A DNA stretch of 64,000 bases from a virus. How positions within the stretch are numbered: position 1 is the first letter of the stretch; the number at the start of each line of letters is the position of its first letter. The notes beneath the pieces were generated by a model. The model ran no database searches, was not told the origin of the DNA, and saw only the letters and a list, made by a program, of their open reading frames with translations. The position numbers and the translations under genes are program-made. Shown here piece after piece: positions 1 to 6,697 of this stretch. The DNA lies in the IMG/VR virus record IMGVR_UViG_3300027969_000058, positions 50,736 to 114,735 of that record; one strand, written 5' to 3'.

Positions 1-713
1 ATAACTGCCAAAGGATCAAATACAACCACAATTAAAATAATTACCCATGTAACGGCTTTTTCAAGAAGATTAGCATCTGGGTTGTCACCGTAGACAAAAG
101 CCGCGATGTATTTGATTGGTCCTACTTCGGCTTCTACTTTACGTACCTCAGCGGCAATAGGCGCCCTCTCTTCAGATAGTTGACTAATAGTTTTCTGTTC
201 GGCAGTGATCTCAGATTGGAGACGAGTACGTTCTTTTTGCTGTCCTCTTCGAATCGAAACTGCTTTGTCGGCACCCTTTTCATCTTGGCTTCGGCCCATG
301 ACTTGGTCCACAGCCTCATCCATCTGTTTAAGCGCCTTACGGTTCGCATCTATATTATCCTTTGCTGTCTTAATCTTTTCGTCATAGATGGCAATCTTAC
401 TTGTTACGTCGCCGCCGACTAAAGTTTGATCGGTATGTGCCTTACTTAAGAATCCAAAGATACCCATGCTGGTTATAAACATTAGTACAATGATTGCAAC
501 CAACATGTAACTGCGTATAAAGTTAGGAGCTCGTTCCCAGTTAGCTTTAAGCCATGAAGCGCATACTAATTTTGCTATTTCTAAACTACCTCCCATAATA
601 TAGATAGGAATAGTTGCGGCTGCAAAAATAGCGGCCAAGCCAATAACACTATAATAGATGGCCACTCCGGAGATGACAAGGCCAGTAAGGAGTAATAAAG
701 ACGCCAGTATCAT
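1..713 (-). CDS. membrane protein with coiled coil, 3' end cut by window edge
   Basis: An open frame runs from an ATG at 713 to the left edge (237 codons, no stop), so the C-terminus is missing. The N-terminus has two strongly hydrophobic stretches (about residues 1-45), a third around 65-85 (ending MGIFGFLSKAH), then a charged coiled-coil-like part (residues 100-190) with an RRGQQKERTRL segment, and a hydrophobic segment at the truncated end (VIILIVVVFDPLAV). I recognise this layout as a conserved but uncharacterised inner-membrane-type protein of large aquatic myophages. The function is unknown. It is probably the last gene of the transcript that starts upstream of 1340. Confidence 0.8.
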   Translation of the reverse strand, partial: MILASLLLLTGLVISGVAIYYSVIGLAAIFAAATIPIYIMGGSLEIAKLVCASWLKANWERAPNFIRSYMLVAIIVLMFITSMGIFGFLSKAHTDQTLVGGDVTSKIAIYDEKIKTAKDNIDANRKALKQMDEAVDQVMGRSQDEKGADKAVSIRRGQQKERTRLQSEITAEQKTISQLSEERAPIAAEVRKVEAEVGPIKYIAAFVYGDNPDANLLEKAVTWVIILIVVVFDPLAV

Positions 714-716
714 TAA

Positions 717-1340
717 TTAAACAGTAGAAACTATTTCCGTTCCGTCTAAAATTTGAACAGAAACATCATCATATACATCGCCATCGGTATCAGGCCGTTG
801 AATTGTAATTGATGACAGTACGCCTGCTGTTCCTACAGTGTCGTATGTATTCCATTTACGTGTATAGCCTGAGGTGCCGCCACGTTGAATACCTTGTGCT
901 ACAAGATAACGTATTGCTTTTGCTGTAGTGTCGATTGTAACAGCGGCACCTGTAGTAGGTGCAAATGTTGTAGCAACTTTTTGAACTGCACCTAATACAA
1001 AATCATCTCTGTCATATTTTACAGTAAATGCAATGTTAGTAGGAACATTGTTAGCATCTGTTGCGCCGGCGCTGGTTACTTCTACATCAATAATTTGAGC
1101 ATCACTATGCTTAGATAACTCTTCAATAATTGCTTGCCAGCGCATATTGCCACGACTTAATCGTAGTGAGTTTACTTCAGATGAAGGTAATGTAGTGTAG
1201 CTATCCCAATTGTAGGGGTTTACTGCGCCATTAGCAGGTGCTGCCGCTGTCCATGTAGCAGTGCCACCGGTCATTGTAATTACCACACGATAAAAATCTG
1301 GTGATAGTTGGTTTGTGTCTTGTTGAAATCCTGAGGCCAT
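717..1340 (-). CDS. virion-type protein of unknown function
   Basis: This 207-residue protein is rich in T, V, A and D and has no signal peptide. It starts MASGFQQDTNQLSPDFYRVV, a start I associate with uncharacterised structural proteins of large aquatic phages. The start codon has an AGGAA ribosome site, and a late-type box (ATAAATA) lies about 30 bp upstream. Both fit late expression with the virion genes. There is no enzyme motif. A tail or baseplate-associated role is an inference. Confidence 0.65.
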   Translation of the reverse strand: MASGFQQDTNQLSPDFYRVVITMTGGTATWTAAAPANGAVNPYNWDSYTTLPSSEVNSLRLSRGNMRWQAIIEELSKHSDAQIIDVEVTSAGATDANNVPTNIAFTVKYDRDDFVLGAVQKVATTFAPTTGAAVTIDTTAKAIRYLVAQGIQRGGTSGYTRKWNTYDTVGTAGVLSSITIQRPDTDGDVYDDVSVQILDGTEIVSTV

Positions 1341-1361
1341 TTTTTAGCTTCCTATGTTATT

Positions 1362-1763
1362 CTAATATTTATCAACAAAAGTCCAAGTCCTTCTATTAGT
1401 ATTAAGACATGCGGTGTCTTGATAGCTATTAGCTTTGTCATTTATACGTATAAAACTATAAATTCTTCTACATACTGTGCCGCTGGCTGGCCACGTATAA
1501 ACAATTCTTACTTGTCCGTCTGCGTCGTCAATCATACTGCGCCATGTGACAGTTTCACCGTTGTCAAGATTATTTAGCGCATGATTAACGGCTTGTTTAT
1601 GATTATCTAAATCTTGTTTAGATAATGATGTACCAAACCATTTGTTCATTACCCATGCAATGCCTACAGTTTGTGATTCAAACGCAGGACTTTGTGCATA
1701 TACAGGATTAAGGACTAACAGTAGGCACAATTTCCCAAGTACCGTCCCATTTTTTACACGCAT
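1362..1763 (-). CDS. secreted protein with 17-kDa surface-antigen-like C-terminus
   Basis: The ATG start at 1763 gives about 133 residues. An alternative TTG five codons upstream is less likely. The N-terminus has a signal peptide (MRVKNGTVLGKLCLLLVLNP, then a VYAQS cleavage site). The C-terminal half (ETVTWRS, then VCRRIYSFIRI, TACLNTNRRTWTFVDKY) resembles the RT0821/Lpp0805-type bacterial surface-antigen domain, in which a conserved CR and an AC..dG.W motif close the fold. The gene overlaps the lipoprotein gene upstream. Its role is unknown. Export to the periplasm and an effect on the envelope during infection is inference. Confidence 0.65.
   Translation of the reverse strand: MRVKNGTVLGKLCLLLVLNPVYAQSPAFESQTVGIAWVMNKWFGTSLSKQDLDNHKQAVNHALNNLDNGETVTWRSMIDDADGQVRIVYTWPASGTVCRRIYSFIRINDKANSYQDTACLNTNRRTWTFVDKY
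1366..1372 (-). promoter_or_regulatory. late promoter box, ATAAATA
   Basis: On the minus strand this reads GATAAATATT, about 26 bp before the start of the gene ending at 1340. It matches the core of the T4 late promoter (TATAAATA). Confidence 0.5.
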
Positions 1764-2025
1764 AAGTACGTCTTTCAACTGTTTGTCCCCTTAAATTAGT
1801 AAGGTATCTAAATTCTCCGCAATCTGACGAGATTCCAGTTCGTGCCATAACTATTCGATCAACTGGGTCGTCGGAGCAGATAACAGTAGTTTTACTTGAA
1901 ACATCACTGCCGTTATCTACTTCTACTATCTTCTTTGTATGACAAAATTGTCCTGCTACTTTTTTAGGTGATGAGCTACAGCCTGCGGCTGTAATTATCA
2001 CTGCAAGAACAATTAGCCATTTCAT
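1708..2025 (-). CDS. small lipoprotein
   Basis: The 105-residue protein begins MKWLIVLAVIITAAGCSSSP, a classical lipoprotein signal with the modified cysteine at residue 16. The mature part is short and ends YACKKWDGTWEIVP, which resembles the last strand of the 17-kDa surface-antigen domain also seen in the next gene. The start overlaps the stop of the upstream lipoprotein gene (TAATG-type junction), so the two are translationally coupled. Function unknown. Sitting beside the cell-wall hydrolase, it could act at the outer membrane, as spanins do, but no spanin motif is recognisable. Confidence 0.7.
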   Translation of the reverse strand: MKWLIVLAVIITAAGCSSSPKKVAGQFCHTKKIVEVDNGSDVSSKTTVICSDDPVDRIVMARTGISSDCGEFRYLTNLRGQTVERRTYACKKWDGTWEIVPTVSP

Positions 2026-2495
2026 TGCTTTCTCGCTTTAGATTCTGCAATAAGTTGATCAAATGTAGATTTAGGCATCTCAAGTCTAACAAATGTATAA
2101 TGTTTCCCGCCCATGGTAAAATGTGCAGTTTCAGTACGCAGATGTTCGCGGATAGTAGTATCTTTTACCACATACGAAATTCGAGTTCGTGTGGACTTTT
2201 TATCGTTTACAAAGTTAATCTCAGTTTCACTATTAACTTCACTGTTAATACGCTTGGCAAAGTTGTTCATCGCAATAGCGTACATCTGTTCTTCGGCAGC
2301 CTGTGCATAAACACTTTCTCCACCGCCGCAGGCATTGGCAAATTCTTTCTTCCACCAAAACCAACCTTTAACTGAACTCTGCTGGCATTCTGTATACCAA
2401 TCTGGCATTGCATAGGCTTTGCGTTCTTCTACGGTCTTCATGCCTGAGCAGGCAGTTAGTGCGGCTATGATAGGAATTAAAATAAACTTTTTCAT
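2022..2495 (-). CDS. LPP20-like lipoprotein
   Basis: This 157-residue protein starts with a lipoprotein signal, MKKFILIPIIAALTACSGMK (lipidated Cys at 16). The mature domain (YAQAAEEQMYAIAMNNFAKR, then strands with VKDTTIREHL and YTFVRLEM) resembles the LPP20/LPP family of Gram-negative outer-membrane lipoproteins. The start overlaps the stop of a 42-codon gene by ATGA, and its own stop overlaps the next lipoprotein. The three form one unit behind the sigma-70-type promoter near 2680. The family match is from general resemblance and no catalytic function is known for it. Confidence 0.65.
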   Translation of the reverse strand: MKKFILIPIIAALTACSGMKTVEERKAYAMPDWYTECQQSSVKGWFWWKKEFANACGGGESVYAQAAEEQMYAIAMNNFAKRINSEVNSETEINFVNDKKSTRTRISYVVKDTTIREHLRTETAHFTMGGKHYTFVRLEMPKSTFDQLIAESKARKQ

Positions 2496-2620
2496 TTTGC
2501 CATCTCCTGTGAGTGTGTTTTAATAGTGTCGACTCCTCGGTCAAGCATACGAGCAACGCCCGAGAATCCTACGGTAGCAAGTATTAGTCCAAAGACTGCG
2601 CCAATAACAAAGTTTTTCAT
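2492..2620 (-). CDS. 42-residue membrane microprotein
   Basis: A complete frame from ATG at 2620 to a TGA that overlaps the next ATG (ATGA). The peptide begins MKNFVIGAVFGLILATVGFS, a single membrane-spanning segment with glycine spacing, then a charged tail (RMLDRGVDTIKTHSQEMAK). An AAGG-containing ribosome site precedes it. I recognise near-identical one-helix peptides from other large aquatic phages. Its function is unknown. Its place at the head of a lipoprotein operon beside holin and lysin candidates makes an envelope role plausible. Confidence 0.65.
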   Translation of the reverse strand: MKNFVIGAVFGLILATVGFSGVARMLDRGVDTIKTHSQEMAK

Positions 2621-2645
2621 ATTTGCCTTTCTGTGTGTGTGAAAT

Positions 2646-2683
2646 TAAAAAGCCTCTGTAGCATGTATTATACTATCAGAGGC
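2646..2683 (-). terminator. intrinsic terminator, minus strand
   Basis: A 7-bp stem (GCCTCTG/CAGAGGC, arms 2652-2658 and 2677-2683) is followed on the minus strand by a run of five T. It would end transcripts from the membrane-protein gene at 2706-3008. Its loop contains the -10 element of the next promoter. Confidence 0.6.
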
Positions 2684-2695
2684 ATTGTTAGTCAA
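2667..2695 (-). promoter_or_regulatory. sigma-70-type promoter
   Basis: TTGACT (2690-2695), a 17-bp spacer and TATAAT (2667-2672), reading left. It would start transcripts about 40 bp before the 42-codon gene and drive the three lipoprotein genes. Confidence 0.75.
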
Positions 2696-2705
2696 TGATA
2701 TTTGG

Positions 2706-3008
2706 TTACTTAAAGAATATCAAAACCATCAATACGCTTTGGATGATAAATCCTACGCCAATTGTGATGACATTGAGCATATCCTTTTGGACTGCGGCTT
2801 TGACAAACATCAAAGTCAATCCTGTCCACATTAACAATATAATGTCTGCGCTGGGCATCTTATCAGTAAGCCCTGCCATCACAGCCAACAAACTTGGAAT
2901 GGTTGCTGAATGGATTACAATTACTGCTAACCAACCCAAAGTTTCGGCAGATACATGGGCGACTTTTTCTCGCACAAATGTTCTAACTGTTTCAACATTA
3001 AAATCCAT
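2706..3008 (-). CDS. small membrane protein, holin candidate
   Basis: The 100-residue protein has a charged N-terminus (MDFNVETVRTFVREKV) and about three hydrophobic segments (residues 25-45, 55-72, 80-98). It lies 2 bp from the start of the downstream end of the SleB-type hydrolase gene and ends in a terminator. Size, topology and pairing with a wall hydrolase fit a class I holin. No sequence motif proves this, and it could be another membrane protein. Confidence 0.55.
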   Translation of the reverse strand: MDFNVETVRTFVREKVAHVSAETLGWLAVIVIHSATIPSLLAVMAGLTDKMPSADIILLMWTGLTLMFVKAAVQKDMLNVITIGVGFIIQSVLMVLIFFK

Positions 3009-3010
3009 GA

Positions 3011-3550
3011 TTATTCCTTATAAAAAATATGACGACCAATTTTACCAATTACTGGCTTACCCCAACCTGGATTAACGTAGTCGGCATGATAGAACATGGC
3101 CTTCTTCATTGTGTCCAAACGGAATCCTTCTAATAGAACTTTTTTAGCAACTTCATAACTTTCATTATATGCTGCCGTGTTCTTAATAATTGCTTTGCCA
3201 CCATTTAGGCAGTACCAGCTAAATTGGCAAACTACTTTTTCCATAAACACATTCTTTTGGTAAACAACGCCGCAGACATCGCTGGGAAATTTTCCAGATG
3301 CTGCTCGATTCATTGTTACCTGTGCTACTGCTACTTTACCTTCGAAGGACTCATATCCTGCTTCGTGGTAAATGTTTTTGGCTAAACAATCTAATTGTCT
3401 TTCTCTATCTTTGGCTGTTATAATTTCTGTCGAAGCCATAGCTTCTAAATTTTCCAGAGACGAAAATTTCCTGGCTGTCACGGTTTGTATCAAACCTGCT
3501 ATTAGAATGAAGCTAATAACAAAGATACTGAAACGTATCATTTTTTCCAT
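3011..3550 (-). CDS. SleB-like cell-wall hydrolase with N-terminal membrane anchor (putative endolysin)
   Basis: This 179-residue protein starts with an uncleaved signal anchor (IRFSIFVISFILIAGLIQTV) and then a Hydrolase_2 (SleB/CwlJ-type) domain from residue 50. The family signature is visible: NIYHEAGYESFEGKVAVAQV, then VTMNRAASGKFPSDVCGVVY and QFSWYC. These enzymes cleave peptidoglycan glycan strands, and the glutamate of the YHEA motif is the usual catalytic residue. A strong AAGGAGA ribosome site precedes the ATG. The anchor suggests export by the host Sec system (signal-arrest-release style), with the neighbouring membrane protein as holin partner. Only the wall-hydrolase domain is directly evident. 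Confidence 0.8.
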   Translation of the reverse strand: MEKMIRFSIFVISFILIAGLIQTVTARKFSSLENLEAMASTEIITAKDRERQLDCLAKNIYHEAGYESFEGKVAVAQVTMNRAASGKFPSDVCGVVYQKNVFMEKVVCQFSWYCLNGGKAIIKNTAAYNESYEVAKKVLLEGFRLDTMKKAMFYHADYVNPGWGKPVIGKIGRHIFYKE

Positions 3551-3592
3551 AGTTTTCTCCTTAAGTAAGTAGTTATCTCGAATAGATTCGAG

Positions 3593-3988
3593 TTATCTAC
3601 GCATTTTGCTAATATCAATAGCTTCTTCGTCGCTAAACACCGGTACTGCATTGCTTTTATGCATTGTTGCAATACCTTTAACTTTAGTTCCGGTATAGAC
3701 CTTAGCTGGTGCTAATGTAGCAACACCATTATCCTGCCCTAAACTTTTAATATGGGTTGTTGTTCGGTTAGCAGGAATACTTAGCGAGTAATTCCCTGTT
3801 AAGGGTTCGGCGCACAATGCTCGCTTGCGCTTCTTTTCTTCAGCTTCTACTCCCCATCGTTTTTGAAGCTCTTTCCAATCTTTATCCAATTGCTCGCTTT
3901 TCCTTTTTGCTTCTGCGCTGGCAAATTTTACTTTACCTTTCTTCTTGCCTGTGGTACTGAGCCACGGGCCTTCTAAATGCATTGTCAT
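3593..3988 (-). CDS. conserved phage protein of unknown function
   Basis: The 131-residue protein is basic and lysine-rich in its N-terminal half (GKKKGKVKFASAEAKRKSEQ, a helical stretch with a KRWGVEAEEKKRKR segment). It ends in a stereotyped tail (IATMHKSNAVPVFSDEEAID, then ISKMRR). I recognise this tail from uncharacterised proteins in many large phages of aquatic bacteria. It has its own sigma-70-type promoter. The charge pattern could suit nucleic-acid binding, but there is no known domain. Confidence 0.65.
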   Translation of the reverse strand: MTMHLEGPWLSTTGKKKGKVKFASAEAKRKSEQLDKDWKELQKRWGVEAEEKKRKRALCAEPLTGNYSLSIPANRTTTHIKSLGQDNGVATLAPAKVYTGTKVKGIATMHKSNAVPVFSDEEAIDISKMRR

Positions 3989-4018
3989 ATTTTCACCAAA
4001 AGTTAAAACACAAGCTAT

Positions 4019-4047
4019 AGTATATAGCCTTGTTCGACTTCTGTCAA
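4019..4047 (-). promoter_or_regulatory. sigma-70-type promoter
   Basis: TTGACA (4042-4047), a 17-bp spacer and TATACT (4019-4024), leftward. It begins directly after the stop of the gene at 4048 and serves the gene at 3593-3988. Confidence 0.7.
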
Positions 4048-4368
4048 CTAAAACGAGTTAGCTACCATTTCGAGCAATTCTTCATGCTCGAAATATGCAT
4101 ATTCTGGATTAAATTCATAAATGCCATCTTCTATGCTTTGCCAGTTTTCTATGCCTAAGATTTCAAAAATCTCATGCTTGCTTAACGGTTCGTCTCGCAT
4201 ATGGCTAACCCAGGCAGCTGTCATCACAGCACAGGCAAATACAACACGATCGCTGTAGACATCATTGGCTTCACACCATTCAACTGTGCGTCGAAGATAA
4301 TACTCTATATCTTCAATTCTGTGTTCTAATTGAGAAATCCAAAGTTTAGTTTGATTTCTTGACCACAT
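4048..4368 (-). CDS. unknown protein in the iscU-iscA operon
   Basis: ATG at 4368 is one base after the iscA stop. Longer starts would lie inside iscA. The 106-residue product begins MWSRNQTKLWISQLEHRIED, is mainly helical, and is acidic at its C-terminus (EFNPEYAYFEHEELLEMVAN). It contains two cysteines (VEWCEAN, VFACAVM). I do not recognise a domain. It is not IscX, ferredoxin or HscB by motif. The tight coupling suggests co-expression with the Fe-S genes but does not prove a shared function. Confidence 0.6.
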   Translation of the reverse strand: MWSRNQTKLWISQLEHRIEDIEYYLRRTVEWCEANDVYSDRVVFACAVMTAAWVSHMRDEPLSKHEIFEILGIENWQSIEDGIYEFNPEYAYFEHEELLEMVANSF

Positions 4369-4369
4369 A

Positions 4370-4696
4370 TTATATCCTAAAAGATTCGCCGCACCCGCAA
4401 CGGTCACGCTCATTTGGGTTTGAAAAGTCGAATCCTTCGTTGAGTCCTTCACGGACCCAATCCATGGTTATTCCAGTTAAGTAAACTAAACTTTTAGCAT
4501 CTATTAATACTACAAAGTCTTTTTGAGCAAAGTTAGTAACACCTTCTTCATATTTGTACTCGTCAACATATTCTAAGGTATAGGCTAAGCCGCTACAGCC
4601 AGTAGTTCTTACACCGACACGGATGCCTACGCCTTTGCCACGGCGCTCTAACGTTTGCTTAATCTTTTTATACGCTGTGTCGGTTACGGTAATCAT
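4370..4696 (-). CDS. iscA: A-type Fe-S carrier protein IscA/ErpA-like
   Basis: The 108-residue product has full family length and all three conserved cysteines: Cys34 in RTTGCSGLAYTLEY, and Cys100 and Cys102 in the C-terminal RCGCGESFRI. A-type carriers accept Fe-S clusters from IscU and pass them to apo-proteins in the cytoplasm. The start lies inside the 3' end of iscU (29-bp overlap), so the two are co-translated. Whether it specialises like ErpA or IscA cannot be told from sequence alone. The intact ligand set implies it is functional. Confidence 0.9.
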   Translation of the reverse strand: MITVTDTAYKKIKQTLERRGKGVGIRVGVRTTGCSGLAYTLEYVDEYKYEEGVTNFAQKDFVVLIDAKSLVYLTGITMDWVREGLNEGFDFSNPNERDRCGCGESFRI

Positions 4697-5054
4697 TTAC
4701 GGCTGCTTTGATAGCATCTTCTGCTAAAATTGAACAATGTATCTTAACCGGCGGCAGGGCTAATTCTTCGGCAATTTCGGAGTTTTTAATTTCTCCGGCT
4801 TTATCGATGTGCATTCCTTTGACCCACTCTGTAATGAGGCTCGAACTCGCGATAGCCGATCCGCAGCCATACGTTTTAAATTTCGCATCTGTAATAATAC
4901 CTGTATCATGATCCACCTTTATCTGTAGCTTCATTACGTCGCCACAAGCAGGTGCGCCAACCATACCAGTACCAATATCAGGATCACCCTTGTCAAAAGA
5001 TCCGACATTACGAGGGTTTTCGTAGTGGTCTATCACCTTATTGCTGTATGCCAT
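4668..5054 (-). CDS. iscU: Fe-S cluster scaffold protein IscU
   Basis: The 128-residue protein matches bacterial IscU over its whole length. Visible are Cys37 with the following Asp39 (GAPACGDVMKLQI), Cys64 (KTYGCGSAIASS), the HscA chaperone-binding motif LPPVK (100-104), and His106-Cys107. IscU assembles [2Fe-2S] clusters with host IscS and hands them to carriers such as IscA, encoded immediately downstream. No iscS, hscA/B or fdx is present, so the phage must rely on host partners. The retained LPPVK motif fits this. A perfect TATAAATA box lies 25 bp upstream, suggesting late-phase expression. Confidence 0.93.
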   Translation of the reverse strand: MAYSNKVIDHYENPRNVGSFDKGDPDIGTGMVGAPACGDVMKLQIKVDHDTGIITDAKFKTYGCGSAIASSSLITEWVKGMHIDKAGEIKNSEIAEELALPPVKIHCSILAEDAIKAAVNDYRNRHSV

Positions 5055-5078
5055 TTTTGTTACTCACTAAATATAAAG

Positions 5079-5086
5079 TATTTATA
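5079..5086 (-). promoter_or_regulatory. late promoter box, TATAAATA
   Basis: A perfect match to the T4 late promoter core on the minus strand, 25 bp before the iscU start. No TTGACA-like -35 element accompanies it. Confidence 0.55.
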
Positions 5087-5108
5087 ACCCCGATTGCATA
5101 TATTCTTA

Positions 5109-5714
5109 TTAAACGTAAATAACGTAGTCTGGATATTTTTGTATACTATCTGTTAATACAGATGCTAAAGATTCTTTAATCAATCCTTGATACATAATTA
5201 ATTGTTTGCTGTGGCCTGGATTAAAGTCTGTAGCATGTTTTACTCTTAGATCATGATACCACCAAGTATTAGTCTCTTCCGGTAATTTTAGATAGTGCTT
5301 ATTACTATTACTATCTTCATACCACCAAGTTTGCGTTGGATTAGTATCAATTAGTATACTTCTTATTGAATTGAATTCAGTGCTCGCTGCAAAATCATGA
5401 TGAGCACCGACCGTATTAACACTTTGCAACACTCGAACTACATGAACTTCCATGGGAAGTTTATCTAAGTTATCAAATAACAACGGAAATAATTCAGGAC
5501 AGTTCACATTGTTACATGTGTACGGCATGATATCACCTGGATCTATACCTGTTTTAACGTAGATATCGAATCCTTTCCAATAAACTTGTCTTGCGTTTTT
5601 TGTCCGTGATGACTTGGTCACAAATTTTTTATTTTGATCCCATACTTTATTCCATACTTCCCAGTCTTTAGGCTGGACTTTGGGGAAAATTAATGGAACT
5701 GATACTGGAATCAT
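5109..5714 (-). CDS. possible 2-oxoglutarate/Fe(II) oxygenase-like protein
   Basis: The 201-residue protein contains an AHHDFAAS segment (H-x-D arrangement), followed about 60 residues later by KHATDFNPGHSKQLIMYQG, which could supply the distal histidine of a double-stranded beta-helix iron site. Between them are strands with WWYED and WWYHD. This layout recalls the 2OG-Fe(II)/aspartyl hydroxylase-like proteins common in large phages. The basic residue that binds 2-oxoglutarate is not obvious, so the call is tentative. It could be a structural or binding protein with the same fold. It lies next to the Fe-S genes. Confidence 0.4.
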   Translation of the reverse strand: MIPVSVPLIFPKVQPKDWEVWNKVWDQNKKFVTKSSRTKNARQVYWKGFDIYVKTGIDPGDIMPYTCNNVNCPELFPLLFDNLDKLPMEVHVVRVLQSVNTVGAHHDFAASTEFNSIRSILIDTNPTQTWWYEDSNSNKHYLKLPEETNTWWYHDLRVKHATDFNPGHSKQLIMYQGLIKESLASVLTDSIQKYPDYVIYV

Positions 5715-5747
5715 ATTCTACCCCTGTATTAGTAGGGGCCCTTTGAT

Positions 5748-5948
5748 TTATTTCTTGTCTGCAGGCTTACGTTCGTTTTTAACTGCGGTAACATCGTTAC
5801 GAGTTTCTTTGCACAACTTAGCCAAATCTTGGCAATGTTTACGAACACGGGTGCCGGCAGCGCCAACTTCCTTGTCATAGAACTTTTCGAAGTCTGCCTC
5901 CATGGCCTCTACGATTTTTGTGAACTCTTGATATTTGTTTGCTGACAT
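5748..5948 (-). CDS. bacterial histone H1-like (Hc1 family) protein
   Basis: The 66-residue protein consists almost entirely of the Hc1 (histone H1-like) motif: EADFEKFYDKEVGAAGTRVR, then a helix (KHCQDLAKLCKETRNDVTAV) and a short basic tail (KNERKPADKK). Bacterial proteins of this family are small, helical and DNA-associated in Bacteroidetes, Chlamydiae and some Proteobacteria. A strong AAAAGGAGA ribosome site suggests high expression. Likely roles are compaction of phage DNA or interference with the host nucleoid. The two cysteines in the helix are unusual. Confidence 0.75.
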   Translation of the reverse strand: MSANKYQEFTKIVEAMEADFEKFYDKEVGAAGTRVRKHCQDLAKLCKETRNDVTAVKNERKPADKK

Positions 5949-5975
5949 AATAGTCTCCTTTTGTTATATTAGTTA

Positions 5976-6167
5976 TTACCAGTGATGTAATGTGTTTGCA
6001 ATAATGAAACAACATGTTATCACATGTATGATCACCCAGAACGTCTTTAAAAACAACGCTATACGTGCTTCTCTTAAAGAAAGTATAGGTATATCCGGAC
6101 GATCTTCGTCTGTTTGGCCCATTAAATGACCTGTTGCTCTTGCCCAAACTTTCTCTAAACTATTCAT
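5976..6167 (-). CDS. 63-residue protein with one membrane segment
   Basis: The start overlaps the stop of the phosphatase gene by ATGA. The N-terminal half is soluble (MNSLEKVWARATGHLMGQTD, EDRPDIPILSLREAR), and a hydrophobic helix follows (IALFLKTFWVIIHVITCCFI). I recognise the N-terminal pattern from other phage small proteins of unknown function. The topology suggests an inner-membrane peptide with its N-terminus in the cytoplasm. Confidence 0.6.
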   Translation of the reverse strand: MNSLEKVWARATGHLMGQTDEDRPDIPILSLREARIALFLKTFWVIIHVITCCFIIANTLHHW

Positions 6168-6661
6168 AGTATAGGAAATTGTCCGTCAAGCCAGGCTTTG
6201 CAGTCTGACCAATTTTTATAAATGTGTGATTTTCCACCAGCTTCGATCCATTCTCGACAATTAGAGTGTCTATCGTCAATTAGGATATCTTCAGGACTTT
6301 TGCAGTATCGCCACTTGTCGTGACTAAATGGTCCAAAGAACACTGGAATACCGGGAAAGTGAGAATTTGCCCACCACACTTTATCCTGTGCCGCAAATGG
6401 CATTGAGTAATCATGTGGTAATGCTGTTAAGAAATATAGTCCACATCCTGTCTTAGCATGATGTGTTCTACACCAATTAACTAATTCAGTAGCGCCGGCC
6501 ATCAACGGCAAGTTACGATAGAAACGCATGTCGTCTTTAACTTTATCCCATTGTTCTTGTGGAATACGATCACCATCTTTGTTCCATCGTAGTTTAAGAA
6601 CTTGTTGTGCGTGGGCATGCCAATCAGCAACAACATCGTCCATGTCTAAATAAATGTTCAT
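6164..6661 (-). CDS. 5'(3')-deoxyribonucleotidase-like HAD phosphatase
   Basis: The 165-residue protein has the HAD nucleophile motif at its start, YLDMDDVVADW (Asp6 nucleophile, Asp8 acid/base). It also has a motif II threonine region (LYFLTALPHD) and a C-terminal acidic motif (EDILIDDRHSNCREW). This set and the length fit 5'(3')-deoxyribonucleotidases, which remove phosphate from dNMPs and are frequent in phages as part of nucleotide-pool control. It lies close to the ribonucleotide reductase cluster. The exact substrate cannot be inferred. A weak sigma-70-type promoter is present immediately upstream. Confidence 0.75.
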   Translation of the reverse strand: MNIYLDMDDVVADWHAHAQQVLKLRWNKDGDRIPQEQWDKVKDDMRFYRNLPLMAGATELVNWCRTHHAKTGCGLYFLTALPHDYSMPFAAQDKVWWANSHFPGIPVFFGPFSHDKWRYCKSPEDILIDDRHSNCREWIEAGGKSHIYKNWSDCKAWLDGQFPIL

Positions 6662-6667
6662 GTAAAC

Positions 6668-6696
6668 ATTATGCTTTCATCTGATAAAAAGATCAA
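6668..6696 (-). promoter_or_regulatory. possible sigma-70-type promoter
   Basis: TTGATC (6691-6696), a 17-bp spacer and CATAAT (6668-6673), leftward, a few bases before the phosphatase gene. It departs from consensus at several positions. Confidence 0.4.
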
Positions 6697-6697
6697 G

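Noticed and set aside
134-349. Minus-strand frame of 71 codons near the left edge
   Set aside because: It lies inside the truncated membrane-protein gene (1-713) in another frame.
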